A stretch of DNA of 64,000 nt. It comes from Panax quinquefolius (taxonomy: Eukaryota > Streptophyta > Magnoliopsida > Apiales > Araliaceae). The notes under the pieces were generated by a model. That model had not been told where the DNA came from. It saw only the letters and a program-made list of their open reading frames with translations, and did not search any database. Position numbers and translations under genes: made by a program. This document shows positions 21,898 to 33,855 of this stretch, piece by piece; within the stretch, counting starts at the first letter, position 1; each line of letters begins with the position of its first letter. The DNA is taken from contig CM035167.1 of the NCBI GenBank assembly GCA_020205615.1, positions 57,123,023 to 57,187,022 on the forward strand. The letters run 5' to 3'.

Positions 21898-24800
21898 TGT
21901 AACGCCCGAGAATTTCGGCTTTTTAATGAATTAAATTTTTATTTGATTATGTGGATTAAATGAATTTAATTGATTAATTATGTGAGTAAGATGTTTGAAG
22001 GTCGTTTTATGACCTAGAATGTGTGAATGTGGTTAGTATTCTGGCTATGTGCTAGGATTAATTGTTTTGATTTATCAAGACGAAAAGAAATGTTTTTCGA
22101 GAATTTTCTCATAAAACACTATCCATCCGATTTCGTTCGGAGTTTAGGTTTGAAATTTCGAGAATCGCATAATGATAGAATATGAGGATATTATGGAATA
22201 TCCAATAATATTTCCGTTATGGCAAACGAAGTTTTCGCCTGCGGACTTAAAACCTAAGGGTTTGTGAAAGTAATTTCTGAAAGGGGAATGAAAGGCGTAT
22301 AATCATTTCGGTTATTATACGTATGGGATACGAGTATTATATTAGTTGAATACGAGTATGGTATGAAGAATAGTACAACATATAATGCGAATATTGTATG
22401 AGTACTAAACGAAGGGAATACGGGAGTTATACCCGTAGAATACGAGAAGTTCTAATGAATTTTGAGTTAAGGATTTGGTAGAATTCAATTTGACTTGGAT
22501 TAATAGCAAGCCCAACGAATTAAGTAAGCAAGCCCAAGTCAAGGCCCAATTTTAATTTAAGTCAAGCCCAAACCAAGAAAACGAACCGCGGATCGAACCG
22601 GCGGGTCACGGGATAGGTAAAACCCATGGAAAAACCCATGGGATGATCCATGAAGGAGGTGGGTCGGCCACTTGGCCACCAAGTAAAGTGATTACTTGGT
22701 GGCTAAGTTGAAGAGGAGGTGGAATAGTAAGGAGATGGCCTCTTGACCATTTTGCCTCCATATTGATTGCTTATAAATACAAAGCTAGGGTTGGTCTTTT
22801 AGTGTTTTACAAAGATTGTCCAACCTATATTGAGAGAGAGAAAGAGTTAGAAACACCTAACCAATCTACTTTCAAGCAAACCATAAGGCGTTTATAAAGA
22901 ACGTGAAGAACGACAAAGGTAATATCCCGTAAACATTAATCTTCATCTTTTTCGATTTCTTTCTCGTAGAGAATCGTAGATTGGTGGAACATGTTTAGTG
23001 AGGAGGAATAAGGATGACCATTAATAATGTAAACATTGATAGGTCATGGTTGAATGAAAATCGTAAGTGTTTACGTAAGTTAAAAATCGAAGAAAGTTAT
23101 GAACGTGAACTTAGTTATGATAGTATGAATTGAAAACCATTATAGCTAAGGTGTGTGCATATTGATTGGTTAGGATATAGATGATGAATCAATGGAGTGT
23201 TCCATTTGATTTGGCTTATAGAACACGAGTAACGAAGTTATGGCGAATTTTGCGAAAATAGACGTTAAACGTCGAAAATGTAGAAATATCGGATTAAGGG
23301 TCAAAAGTTGTCGTGTGACTTAAAAACATTGGTTTTCAATGCCAACACGTGAGATAGGGTATTTAAGAGTCGTGGACGCAAGTATCATCGAATTCCGACT
23401 TATAACGAAGAAAACGAGTATTGAACGGTCGAAAATGATAAATGAACGCTCTAAATGAACTAAAAGGTGAATTCCGAGTTAACGGATTCAAAAATGTGAA
23501 ATTCTTATATGAACACCTAGAGTATGTAATTTGTGAGTTGTGGGCTTTCGAATGAGTCAATTCGGATGTAAAACGAACAAATTATGAAGCCAGGAGTTTC
23601 GTTGGAAAAACCAATCATCCCGCTTAACTGGTGCATTGTGGGTGACATGCAGCAGCCAAACCCAAAGACAAAAATTTCGCAGCATGGCCAAATCCGCCAT
23701 GTCCTCGTTAAGCTGCTGGCAGTCACCGAAAGTTATTACTAGGGATCTTCATTGCAAATGTTACTTGTAGATGTAAAAAAGAGTTGACCAAGTTAGATTT
23801 TAGTTTCAATTGAAGGTAAACTAATAGGAAGACAATGAAAGTACTTAAGGTACATAATAAGACTGATCTTAAATCACTTAGGAAGTGATAACGTTAGAAG
23901 ATTAGATATGGTTTGATAAGAATTAAATGAAGAATGCAAGAACATAATCAATGAACCGTGAATGATGTTTAAACGTTGGTACTTCACCAATAATGATCAA
24001 ATGTCAGTTAATAACGTAAGAACTTTAACAAGCCGTAATGAAGCATAGAAATACGAATTGACTTTATGAACGAGATAAATTCAAGTAAGACATAGAAGAG
24101 AAAGAAGTTGGTTAGAACGATAAAGTTAGTTGTTTGTTAACTAATTACAGCGTGCTATGTGAATATATCATGTAGATCCTGTAAAGACTGAGAATTGATT
24201 GAATATTATATTCGAAGACGCTTAAAGGCAAGTCTTTCTTAACGCTTGTCTAACCTCCGTGTTAGCCAAGTTTTCTATGATTCATGTTATAAGATGCATG
24301 AATGGTTTTAAAGAAAGCGTCAATGCCTGTTTTTACTCGGCTAGACAAGTCTTGAAGAATTGATTGATTTGTTTATAAGTCTTTTGATATAGAACTGTTA
24401 ACGCTATCCTATGCCAAGTATTTGGTACGAATGTAAAGGTAAGTTTGTCTATGCACAAACAAAAGTATTTTCATCGATTATTCGATGGGCACGCGAGGTT
24501 GCCAAATGTTAAGCGTAAATACGTTTAACGAAAGAGTGTTGATCAACATAGAGTATAATAGGCTGATCACCTAGAAGTGCTCATAAGTAAAGATGGATGG
24601 ATGGCCTTGGTGCCGGATGTCCTTTTCAAGTATGAAAACGAAAAGAGTATGTTCATGGTCTTTTGACCGGTTTAGAATTCCTAAGCTATTATATATACTT
24701 TGGAATCGTTGTTATGAAATGAGAAGTACTATTCAAATGTTTCATAGTGCTTCATAGTTAATTGTTCTGTTATATAAGCTGAGCATATAATTCTCAATGT

Positions 24801-25154
24801 GATATTCATATGATTACTTGTTAGACTTATTGAGCTAGTTATGCTCATTCTTGCTTGAACCATATGATTGCAGCTAAAGCCGAACGATTTGAGAGTTCTA
24901 AGAGAGATAAAGATGAGGCTAAGATGGACAATTAAGCGTCCTGTAATAGATTAGTGTATTTGTATGTAATATACTTATGAAGAACAAAGAATGTATTTGG
25001 TTTATGAACCTAGGAAATGATTTAATATTATTGTAATACAAAGATAGTAAATACAATCATTTTGTTATTGTCTCAATGGAATGATTTTATGAATTGTAGT
25101 ATCGTGGAGCACCATCTGTCGGGTTGGAAGATACCCGGATTTGGGGGCGTCACA
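21898..25154 (+). repeat. 3' LTR of element 3 (3257 bp)
   Basis: It begins TGTAACGCCCGAG and ends GGGGGCGTCACA. A TATA box lies at 22772-22779. Its second half resembles the T1 LTR in patches, for example GTTGATCAACATAGAGTA and the final 80 bp. The segment near 23590-23740 stands where the T1 LTRs have their variable block. The small ORFs in it have no domains. Confidence 0.88.
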
Positions 25155-26888
25155 CTATGCCTCACGATAACTCAAAAAATATGAGAGGAATTATCCTACT
25201 CATGATCTAGAGTTGGCAGCTGTCGTTTTTGCGCTTAAGATTTGGAGGCATTACTTGTATGAAGATAAGGTGGAGATCTATACGGATCATAAAAGCCTCA
25301 AATATTTCTTCACTCAAAAGGAACTCAACATGCGGCAATGACGATGGCTTGAGCTATTGAAAGATTACGATCATACCATTCAATACCATCCTCGAAAAGC
25401 GAATGTAGTAGGTGACGCATTGAGTAGAAGATCGTATGCGGGAATGAGTGCGATATTGTCAATGCAAAGGCCCATTTTGTATGACTTACAAAGGATGGAG
25501 ATAGAGTTAAAGACTCTAGGGACCCATGTGATGATGGTGAATATACGAGTAGAACCGACTTTAATCGATAAAGTTAAAGCTGCTCAACCTACAGACCTGG
25601 AGTTGATGCGTATGAGGAAGAAAGTGCAAGAAGGTGTTATTCCTAAAGCAAGAATCGATGAAGAAGGAATACTTCGAGTCAACTCCAGACTTTGTGTTCC
25701 TAACGATTCTGACTTGAAGTATAAAATCATGATGGAGGCGCACAACACACCGTTTGCAATCCATCATGGGAGTACCAAAATGTCTCGTGATCTTCGACAT
25801 ACATTTTGGTGGAGAAATATGAAGAGAGAGATAGCGGGGTTTATCTCAAGGTGTCTAACTTGTCAACGAGTCAAGGCGGAGCACCAAGTGCCAAAAGGTC
25901 CATTGCAACCACTTGAAATTCTAGAATGAAAGTGGGAGCACATTACCATGGATTTCGTTACTGGTCTTCCCAAGGTTTCTCAAGGCATAGATGCGTTTTG
26001 GGTCATTGTTGATAGATTGACCAAGTCTGCTCATTTCTTACCGATACGAGAAACTTATACACTTGAACGTCTTACTCGTACATATGTAAACGAGATTGTA
26101 TGATTGCATGGTATGCCAGTATCTATAGTTTTTTATCAAGACCCAAGATTTACTTCACGATTTTGGGTTAGTTTGCAAAAAGCTATGGGCACGGATTTAC
26201 GATTTAGTCTAGCATATCATCCTCAAATGGATGGGCAGTCGGAGAGGACTATTTAAACTCTTGAAGATTTATTAAGACTCTGTGTCCTTGACTTCAAAGG
26301 AAGTTGGGACAAGTTCTTACCATTGGTGGAGTTTTCCTACAACAACTGTTATCAAGCAAGTATTGTCATGGCTCCATTTGAGGCGTTGTATGGAAGAAAG
26401 TGTCGTTCTCCAGTATGTTGGGATGAGGTGGGTGAGATCATATGTTGTTACGTGTTGCTCCATGGAAAGGAGTTACGAGATTTGGAAAGAGAGGAAAGCT
26501 CAATCCTCGATTCATTGGCCCATTTTTAATCCTCAATCGAGTAGGAACTGTGGCCTATAGACTTGCCTTACCGCCAAGTATTTCTCGTGTTCATAACGTT
26601 TTTCACATATCTATGTTACGTAAATATGTGAAAGACCCGAACCACATTATTAAATTAGAACCGGATGAGATAGCGGAAGATTTAACGGATGAAAAGGTAC
26701 CTGTTAAAATCTTGGATAAGAATGATCATATTCTACGCTCTAAGGTTATACCTCAAGTCAAAGTTTTGTGGAGAAACCACGATGTTGAGGAAATGACCTG
26801 GGAGTTAGAATCTAAAATGAAGTTAAGGTCTCCTCACCTCTTCGACATACCAGGTACGCACCCTAATTTCGAGGATGAAATTTCATAA
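25155..26888 (+). pseudogene. RNase H, integrase and chromodomain of element 4
   Basis: RNase H landmarks [20 protein letters not shown] and [16 protein letters not shown] are followed by a stop at about 25340. ORF 25357-25929 carries the HHCC part (IHHGSTKM ... CLTCQRVKAEH). The core has TMDFVTGLP, but the second Asp region reads FYQDP instead of SDRDP, so the catalytic Asp is Tyr. QMDGQSERT keeps the Glu. About 130-140 bp are missing after CWDEVGE relative to element 6, with a frame change. The last ORF (26442-26888) encodes the SH3-like and chromodomain-like end ([15 protein letters not shown], then EEMTWE). Confidence 0.87.
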
Positions 26889-26899
26889 GAAGGGGAGTT

Positions 26900-28101
26900 T
26901 GTAAGATCCCCAACTTTTATGAATAAAGATTAATTCTTCTCGAAATATATTTTTGAATAATATGGTGTGGATTTGATAAAATGTTATAGTTGTGGGTAAT
27001 ATTTACAAATTTTGCAAAGTAAGCAAGTGGTTATATAATATTCGATTGGTCGGGGAATATTCGTTTTAACAGGAAATATTCGTATGACAACACAATCATT
27101 GGTGGACCCTACAACGAAAGTATTGTCGTAGTTAGAAAACGACAGAATTATCTTTTTATAAAAATAACGACGAAATTTTTACCGTTAAACTGTTGAACTA
27201 CTCGGTGGTAAAAGTACAGTAATACGCGAGGTTGCATAGTAGCACACGTTATTGATTATTGATGCTTACGTGAGAAGTCACTCAGTTATACTCAATTATT
27301 GCTACAATAATTGCTGCATAATATCTTTCATATTATTGATTTAATTATTGTCACAATATCATCTGCATAATATTTTATATTATTAAATCAATAATTGAAA
27401 TGACAAAGTTATTCATATTATTATTTACAATATTGACAATGTCTAGAAATTCTGTTGAGGAGAGGTTTGGTCACCTAATTGCGCGCCAATAGGGAGAAAT
27501 CCTTATCGGAAAGCCCCCTCTTTCTAGGGAATGATCTGGTTGTTAAATATTGTGAGTTATAATATTAATGATGAATTAAGCTGAGTCTCAGCGATAAAGT
27601 TGATGAAAACACTTTTTAAATCATAGAAGATAGTAGATATCATGCTCTACTTGACTCTTCTAATGGATTGCTTGTTCCACTGCAGTTAAACTAGATGTTT
27701 ATTGTATTTTATCAGTTTAACACTGTTGAAGGCTAACGATAATTTATTCTGCATTATCTTAGTCATAATATTTCTTACTAGGTTAGTTAAGCTCACCCTT
27801 TGTTTTCATTGTTCTCTTTAGGAAAAGAGAATATAGCTGGGACTAGTCGGGGGACGGAGTGACGGTCCAGATGTTTGCATTAGTAGTCCTCACTATTCAG
27901 TAAAATAGTGTGATAATAAATGTAATAAGGACACCATTTGAGTTTGAATACTGTCTAGAAGACAATATTCGTAGTAAAACTCTAAGCTTATGTTTTGTCG
28001 TATTTTACACGACATTTGTATAATTAAGTTGTATTTGAATTTTATACCATGTATTTGGCGACTCAGAATGGGTGATGTATACCTATTTTGGGGGGGTCAC
28101 A
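26900..28101 (+). repeat. 3' LTR of element 4, internally deleted (1202 bp)
   Basis: It begins TGTAAGATCCCC after the purine tract AAGAAGGGGAGTT (about 26886-26899) and ends TTTTGGGGGGGTCACA. It keeps one GAATATTC palindrome (27055) and the two-hairpin box (27478-27537). It lacks the 1.3 kb or so that holds the TATA box, the minisatellite and the hairpin array in full T2 LTRs. Confidence 0.85.
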
Positions 28102-28363
28102 GACATTGTCTAATTATTATCACCAAACATCATTATTATTGGAGTTGGGTAACCCCACATTTATATTTCTTATAACTTTGCGAGATTCTTCTTTTAATCC
28201 TCTCACGCATGTTTTAATCCCATCTTTATAAATTTCTTAAATTACTTCTTATTGTTCAAACTCTATCTAAACTTATTCTTTCATTATCTTCGCCTTTCTT
28301 CTCTAAGGTTATAGCCTAAGGTACTCCTACCTAAGGTTTATAACCTAAAGCTCTGATACCAAC
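28102..28363 (-). other. T3 5' untranslated segment with PBS
   Basis: Nearly the same as 52322-52583. On the minus strand it starts with the PBS TGGTATCAGAGC (plus-strand 28350-28361) next to the LTR at 28364. It belongs to a T3 copy whose gag lay further left and is now replaced by element 4. No ORF. Confidence 0.8.
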
Positions 28364-29613
28364 TGTAACGACCTCAAAATTAATACAATTCAATTATCGA
28401 CTTTGGTCGTGAATAACACGTCTAACTTTTGATTTTACATCATTATTCAATGTTAAAATTAATAAAATGCGGAATAATTTAAACTTTTATATCTTCTTAC
28501 TTTAATTCCCTGAATCAAAACCTTTATCATCTACATGTCTTTGAATCATATATACTCCATGAGTCACATTATCAAATTTAATATATATTACTTATATATC
28601 AAATCGATATCCTTTATACAATGGACAACTCAAACTTTAACTTTACAACTCAATATAAAATATACATCATAAAACATTGAGTATATCTCATGAACCTTAA
28701 TCATGTTTTAAAGAAATAACAACTCTAGCTAAAATAATAATCTTCGTGTATTACATCTGATTCATGTCTTTCAAGTACCACATAATGTTACCTTCAATCC
28801 TTAACCTGCAAAAATGGCTATTTGCAAGGTTGAGCTCTACAACCCAGCAAATCTAACAGTTTTTATGCATCACGTAGCACATAATAACATGTTTATCATA
28901 TATCTCATAAATATTGGAGTAACATAACATACATGCTTTAGTTCATATAACAAGTATAGAGATTGAGTTCTTTACTCAATCAACATTCATTACTCAATCA
29001 ACGTAGTCATAAATTGACTTTATTTAACGCATCATAAATTGACTTTAACGTTTCATAATTTCAACATATATATAACACATCATGCTACTTGCAATAAAGA
29101 TTTAAAACAGTTCATCATCAAGTTCACATAGCAAATAGGAACTGAAAGACTTGCCTTAATCGTTATTTACCAATAATAGTTTAACATCTTACAATTATCT
29201 GCACTTCACGTGCCCTACACAATTATATAATCATACACATCAACTATTAGTCACATAGCAATGCATAGTAGTTGTAATGTAAACTCTATGCATTGCTATG
29301 TAAACTTTACTCTACATCTGATAACCCTTCTTAATATCAATACACAATGTTCAATTTGATTGTGTTAACTTTTGACTTTCATCTCACTGTATTACTTCTT
29401 AGGTCATACTTGAAGTTCATTTAAGTGTTTAAGTCTTGCTAGGACTACTTATTGGTTTTATATTAAACTCATTTAATATCTTATAATATTCATTTCATTT
29501 GACTTAAAACACTTTTTACGTTCATTATCACTTGACACGGCGTTTCGACGTTCATTCGTCACACGCCCGATTTGTCTCTCTTGTCTGTGCTTAGTATACT
29601 TATACAACTTATC

Positions 29614-29618
29614 TAATA
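29614..29618. repeat. Target-site duplication of element 5, left
   Basis: TAATA directly before the LTR start. It is identical to 37682-37686 on the other side. Confidence 0.9.
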
Positions 29619-30164
29619 CGTGACGCCCCCAAAATTAGGTATACATCACCCATCTTGAGTCGCCAAATACATGGTACAAAATTCAAATACAACTTAATAA
29701 TACAACTATCGTGTACAATACGATAAAATATAAACTGTTAGTTTGAATACAAATATTGTCTACTAGAGAGTATACAAACTCAAAAGGAGTCCTCATTACA
29801 ATTTATGACACTATTTCACAGAATAGTGAGGACTACTAATGCATCATCTAGGACCATCACTCTGTTCCCCGACTAGTCCCAGCTAAGTTCTCATTTCCAA
29901 AAGAGAACAATGAAAGAAAGGGTGAGCTAAACAAGCCCAGTAAGAAATATTATGACTAAGATAATGCAGAATAAATTATCGTTAGCCTTCAACAGTGTTA
30001 AACTGATACAATATAACAAACATCAAGTTTAATTGCAGTGAACAAGCAATCCATTAGAAGAGTCAAGTAGAGAATAAAATCTACTATCTTCTATGATTTA
30101 AAAGGTTTTTTCATCACTTTTATCACTGAGACTCAGCTTAATAAATAATCCACATCATCAAATC

Positions 30165-30470
30165 ATCCCTGCACTACAGGCCAAGGATATTCTTTAGTAT
30201 CATGACCACGAATTATCCATGCACTACGGCTAAAGATAATCATGTTTTCATCAACGGCCCTAATCATGCCATAAAACAATTCATCTTTGCACTACGGCCA
30301 AAGAGAATCCATAGCCATAATCATACCAAAAAGCGTCCATCAATGCACTACGGGCCAATGAGGACTTTTTTCCACATCATTTGTAACATTACTGGCTATG
30401 ATTACATACCGAATAATCCTCGGTCATAATCATACTAAGTCCATCATGCACTACTGTGCCACAGATGAAT
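30165..30470 (-). repeat. Hairpin array of the element 5 leader
   Basis: Successive inverted repeats share the loop core GCACTACRG, but stems differ: ATCCCTG/CAAGGAT, TTATC/GATAA, TCTTTG/CAAAGA with ATTC/GAAT extension. The right LTR holds the matching array at about 35638-35945, including CATCTATG/CATAGATG at 35914-35939. Confidence 0.7.
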
Positions 30471-30719
30471 TTCAAAAAAAAATATAAACATGAGGATGAT
30501 GACAATGATATAAGAATTCAATAAAACAAGTTCAAGAATTAATTTATTCAGAACTAATAACGCCCAAATTGTTAACATGATCTCGCTTTATAGAGTAAAA
30601 TTCAAGAATGCTCGTAATAATATTTCCATGAAAAGATCTTTGGATGAAGCGCAAATATCAAGGATATTCCACTAATTTCATGGAGTATAGAAGTCAAAAT
30701 TTTAACCAACCGAGTATAA

Positions 30720-31215
30720 TAAAGAATGGAATAACAAAAGAAATCACCATGTACGCGATTTCGATGATATAAAGTTATTCCAATGTAATAATAATTAACG
30801 AGAACCGGTCATGCATAAAGCACGCATGCGAGGATGTTCCAACAAAATAATAAAGAAGCGGAATAATAACAAAAATCAATCACATGCATGCATGCGGTAC
30901 TTCAATGATAATAAAAGTTATTCCAATAGAATACTAATAAGGACGGAATCAGTCCAGACGTAAAATGCATGCATGTGATATTCCAACGAATAATAATAAT
31001 AAAGAGGGAGTTCGTGCGTAAAAAAACGCATGCATGACATATGATATTCCAACAGAATAATAAAAAGACGGAATCAGTCCCACGTGAAACGCATGTACAT
31101 GATGATATTCAAATGAATAATAAAGACGGAATAATAGAAGAATGTCACCAAGTATGTAGGTATTTCTGCGATAACAAAAGTTATTCCAATGTAATAATAA
31201 AGAATGGAATAACAT
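30720..31215 (-). repeat. Palindromic minisatellite with CATGCATG motifs
   Basis: Roughly seven degenerate units of 57-83 bp. Each pairs GGAAT with ATTCC and most carry GCATGC or CATGCATG. The counterpart in the other LTR is at about 36180-36680. It lies downstream of the TATA site, so it is probably transcribed. Confidence 0.7.
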
Positions 31216-32221
31216 AAGTTCTCTTCATGAATACAAAAGAAATAATACTCCCTACGAAAGTACAACAAATAATATTCCCTACCTTAAGAAGAAGAGTCTT
31301 TGGATATATAAGTAGTGAAGTAGCGTAATACTTTCTTCTTTCTCTCTATAGTTTATCTCTCTCAGAGTTTCAAAATTGAATTAAGAGAAATAATGAAGGA
31401 ATGAGCTTCTATTTATAGAAAAATGGATCGCATAGTAACTAAGTCATGAAACGGTCAGATTGATTTACTTTAATCTGACGGTCCATATCCATATTTAAAG
31501 CAAAATCTTTTAAATAAAATATAATATATTCTATTTATAATCTAATAAAACGAATAACTTTATAAAAGACTTTACTACACTATGCAAACACTATGCATAA
31601 TAAAATATAATATATTCTAATTATTGTCTAATAAAATGAGATAACTTTATAAAAGTATTCTATTTTATATAAAAAGATTTTACTATGTAAAATACTATAT
31701 GTATATATATGCTAACAACACTATGCATAATAGAATATAATATATTCTATTTATAGAATAACTTTATAAAAGTATTTATTTTTTATATAAAAGATTTTCT
31801 CGTATTATTACATTAATAATACCAATAAAACAAAACCGAGTGACTTATCACATAAGCATCAATAATCAATACGTGTAATACATTATGCAACCACGCGTAC
31901 ATCATTTACTTTTAACACCGGGTGTTTCAACAAAGATTAACAGTAAAACTTCCGCCGTTATTTTCATAAAGCATTTTTGTCGTTTTCTCAATCCGACAAT
32001 AATTCCGCTAGGGTCCACCAATGATTGTCTTAGTTGTATTTAATATTCCTCGTTAAAATGAATATTCCCCACCAATCGAATATTATAATAACAACTTGCG
32101 TACTTTGCAAAATTTATAAATATTACCCACAACTATAACATTATATCAATTTCACTCCATAATATTCAAAAAAATATTTCGAGAAAATAACATCTTTATT
32201 CATAAAATCTGGGGTCTCACA

Positions 32222-32235
32222 ATCTCCCCTCCTTA
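32222..32235 (-). promoter_or_regulatory. Polypurine tract of element 5
   Basis: Plus-strand ATCTCCCCTCCTTA, that is a purine run on the element strand abutting the LTR. Confidence 0.85.
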
Positions 32236-32940
32236 TGAAATTTCGCCCTCAAAATTTACGTACGTACTACGTGTATGTCAAGAGGTGAGGATCCTTGACT
32301 TCATTTCAGATTCTAATTCTTGAGGTATAACCTTTGAGTGTTGAATACGATCCTTCTTATCCAAGATGTTAATACGTATCTCCTCATACGTTAAATCTTC
32401 TGTTATCTCGTCCTGTTCTAAATTAATAATGTGGTTCGGGTCGTCCACATATTTACGTAACCTCGATACGTAAAAAAAATGTTCTGAACACGCAACATAC
32501 TTGGCGGTAAAACGAGTCTATAGGCCACAGTTCCTACTTTATCGAGGATTTCAAATGGGCCAATTAAATCGAGGGTTGAGATTTTCTCTCTTCGTCGATT
32601 CTTGCTTCTAGAATAACGCCCTCTTGAACCTTCTTCTTCACATTCATCAGCTCCGGGTGTGTAGCTTGAGCGTCTTTAACTTTATCGATTAAAGTCGATT
32701 CTACTCGTATATTCGTTATCTTCACTTGGGTTCCTAGAGTCTTTAACTCTATCTTCATCATTTGTAAGTCGTACGAAATAGGTATTTGTATTAACAACAT
32801 CGCACTCGTAAACGCATCCGATCTTCTACTTAACACGTCAGCTACCACATTCGTTTTCCCATAATGGTATTGAATAGTACGATCGTAATCTTCAATAGCT
32901 CGAGTCAACGTCTTTGGCACATTATACGTTCGTTTTAGTT
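32236..32940 (-). pseudogene. RNase H/integrase and chromodomain remnant of element 5
   Basis: The minus-strand frame at 32920-32564 reads DYDRTIQYHYGKTNVVADVL, then matches the RNase H tail and integrase start of element 6 up to ARIDEER. The zinc-binding part and the whole catalytic core are missing: the next matching sequence is the SH3-like/chromodomain-like end, full of shifts, down to the purine tract. On its other side it is joined to the RT linker, so RT is wholly deleted. Confidence 0.82.
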
Positions 32941-33077
32941 GAAGAAATATTTGAGGGTTTTAGAAATGAGTTTTGTACTGGGGTCAATACAAAATTTGAT
33001 TTCACGCTCTAGGGGTAGGCTAAGAAGACTTCAAGAATACGTTAGGAAATTTATTAACAATAGAAATATCATTCAAA

Positions 33078-33200
33078 GCTGTGACCCTCATCAAAGACTT
33101 GGATAGTACGTCACATTGATACCTATCAACTTGCCATCATGATTCACGACGTCGCCTACAGAAAGTCTGGCTTTGGTGCATTCCACTCAAGGAAGTCAAC
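33078..33200 (-). other. Unidentified insert shared with element 2
   Basis: Replaces part of the protease-RT linker. The minus-strand frame includes VECTKARLSVGDVVNHDG, which does not belong to any pol domain I recognise. A related stretch is at 14815-14940 in another pol context. Confidence 0.45.
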
Positions 33201-33220
33201 AACGAAAGGACCGGGGCTCT

Positions 33221-33408
33221 TTACTTATGGCTTGATATGACAATGATTGATTTTAGTGGTTTGGTTGCTTGAATTCGCATAACAGGTTGGTTAAGAATAT
33301 GAAAGCTAACAACCTTACTTATGGCTTGATATGACAATGATTGATTTTAGTGGTTTGGTTGCTTGAATTCGCATAACATGTTGGTTAAGAATATGAAAGC
33401 TAACAACC
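33221..33408 (-). repeat. 94-bp tandem duplication in the protease-RT linker
   Basis: Two copies, 33221-33314 and 33315-33408, differ at one base. Ninety-four is not a multiple of three, so the duplication breaks the frame. Element 6 has a single copy. Confidence 0.92.
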
Positions 33409-33855
33409 TTACGAAAAGCATGATGAGTAGTTAACCAATCTATTCCTAAAATCACATCAAAGGCAAGTATTTTCAAAGAGATACGATCGACAGGTAACGT
33501 GAAAGTGTTGATTTGAACAAGATTTATAAATAGTGGAGGTAACGAAGGTTTCTCCCAACTGAGTTTAAACAAATTTATCAAAGTCTAACTTCTCCGGAGT
33601 TAACTTCAAACATTGAACACAACTAGGTGCAATAAAAGAGTAAGTAGAACCGGTATTTAACACGATATAGACTTCGCAAGAGTTTATGACTAACATACCC
33701 GTGATAATTTTATTCAGGTTCCTTGTCACAAAAAAAACGTTCTCTCTTAAACTACCGGCTTTAGCTTGTCTGGGACATCCTTTGGCATAACTATCCCAGC
33801 TAGACTTGACTTCACCATACGACAAAATCGAGCTAGGTGACCTTCTCTTCCGCAA
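33315..33855 (-). pseudogene. Aspartic protease of element 5, catalytic Asp lost
   Basis: Two frames together cover the domain. The upstream frame (33855-33565) reads SCEVYIVLNTGSTYSFIAPS, so the DTG/DSG active-site Asp is Asn. The downstream frame (33581-33315) has FTLPVDRISLKILAFDVILG then IDWLTTHH, the usual C-terminal part. About 60 bp of the middle are also missing compared with element 6. Inactive on two counts. Confidence 0.87.

Larger units (their letters stand above)
18150..25154 (+). mobile_element. Element 3: 5'-truncated T1-like Tekay element
   Basis: It starts inside gag at the first cysteine cluster and runs through protease, RT, RNase H, integrase and chromodomain to a purine tract and 3' LTR. 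Coding similarity to element 1 is high, but the LTR is only partly similar, so it is a related lineage. There is no 5' LTR, PBS or extra ORF in the window. It abuts element 4 on the right at 25154/25155. Confidence 0.88.
25155..28101 (+). mobile_element. Element 4: 3' part of a T2 element, plus orientation
   Basis: It opens inside RNase H at the join with element 3 and runs through integrase to purine tract and LTR. The right LTR end at 28101 is followed by GACATTGTC, which continues a T3 internal sequence also found uninterrupted at 52322. The element therefore inserted there, and GACAT is the likely target sequence. Its left LTR is absent. Confidence 0.82.
29619..32221 (-). repeat. 3' LTR of element 5 (2603 bp)
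   Basis: Plus-strand start CGTGACGCCCCC (first base changed), end GGGGTCTCACA. Minus-strand TATA site at 31410-31417 (TATTTATA on plus). Downstream in the transcript lie the minisatellite (30720-31215) and hairpins (30165-30470). One GAATATTC palindrome is intact at 32060-32067. No gene. Confidence 0.9.

Noticed and set aside
30202..30429. 75-codon ORF
   Set aside because: Made of the hairpin array in the element 5 LTR.
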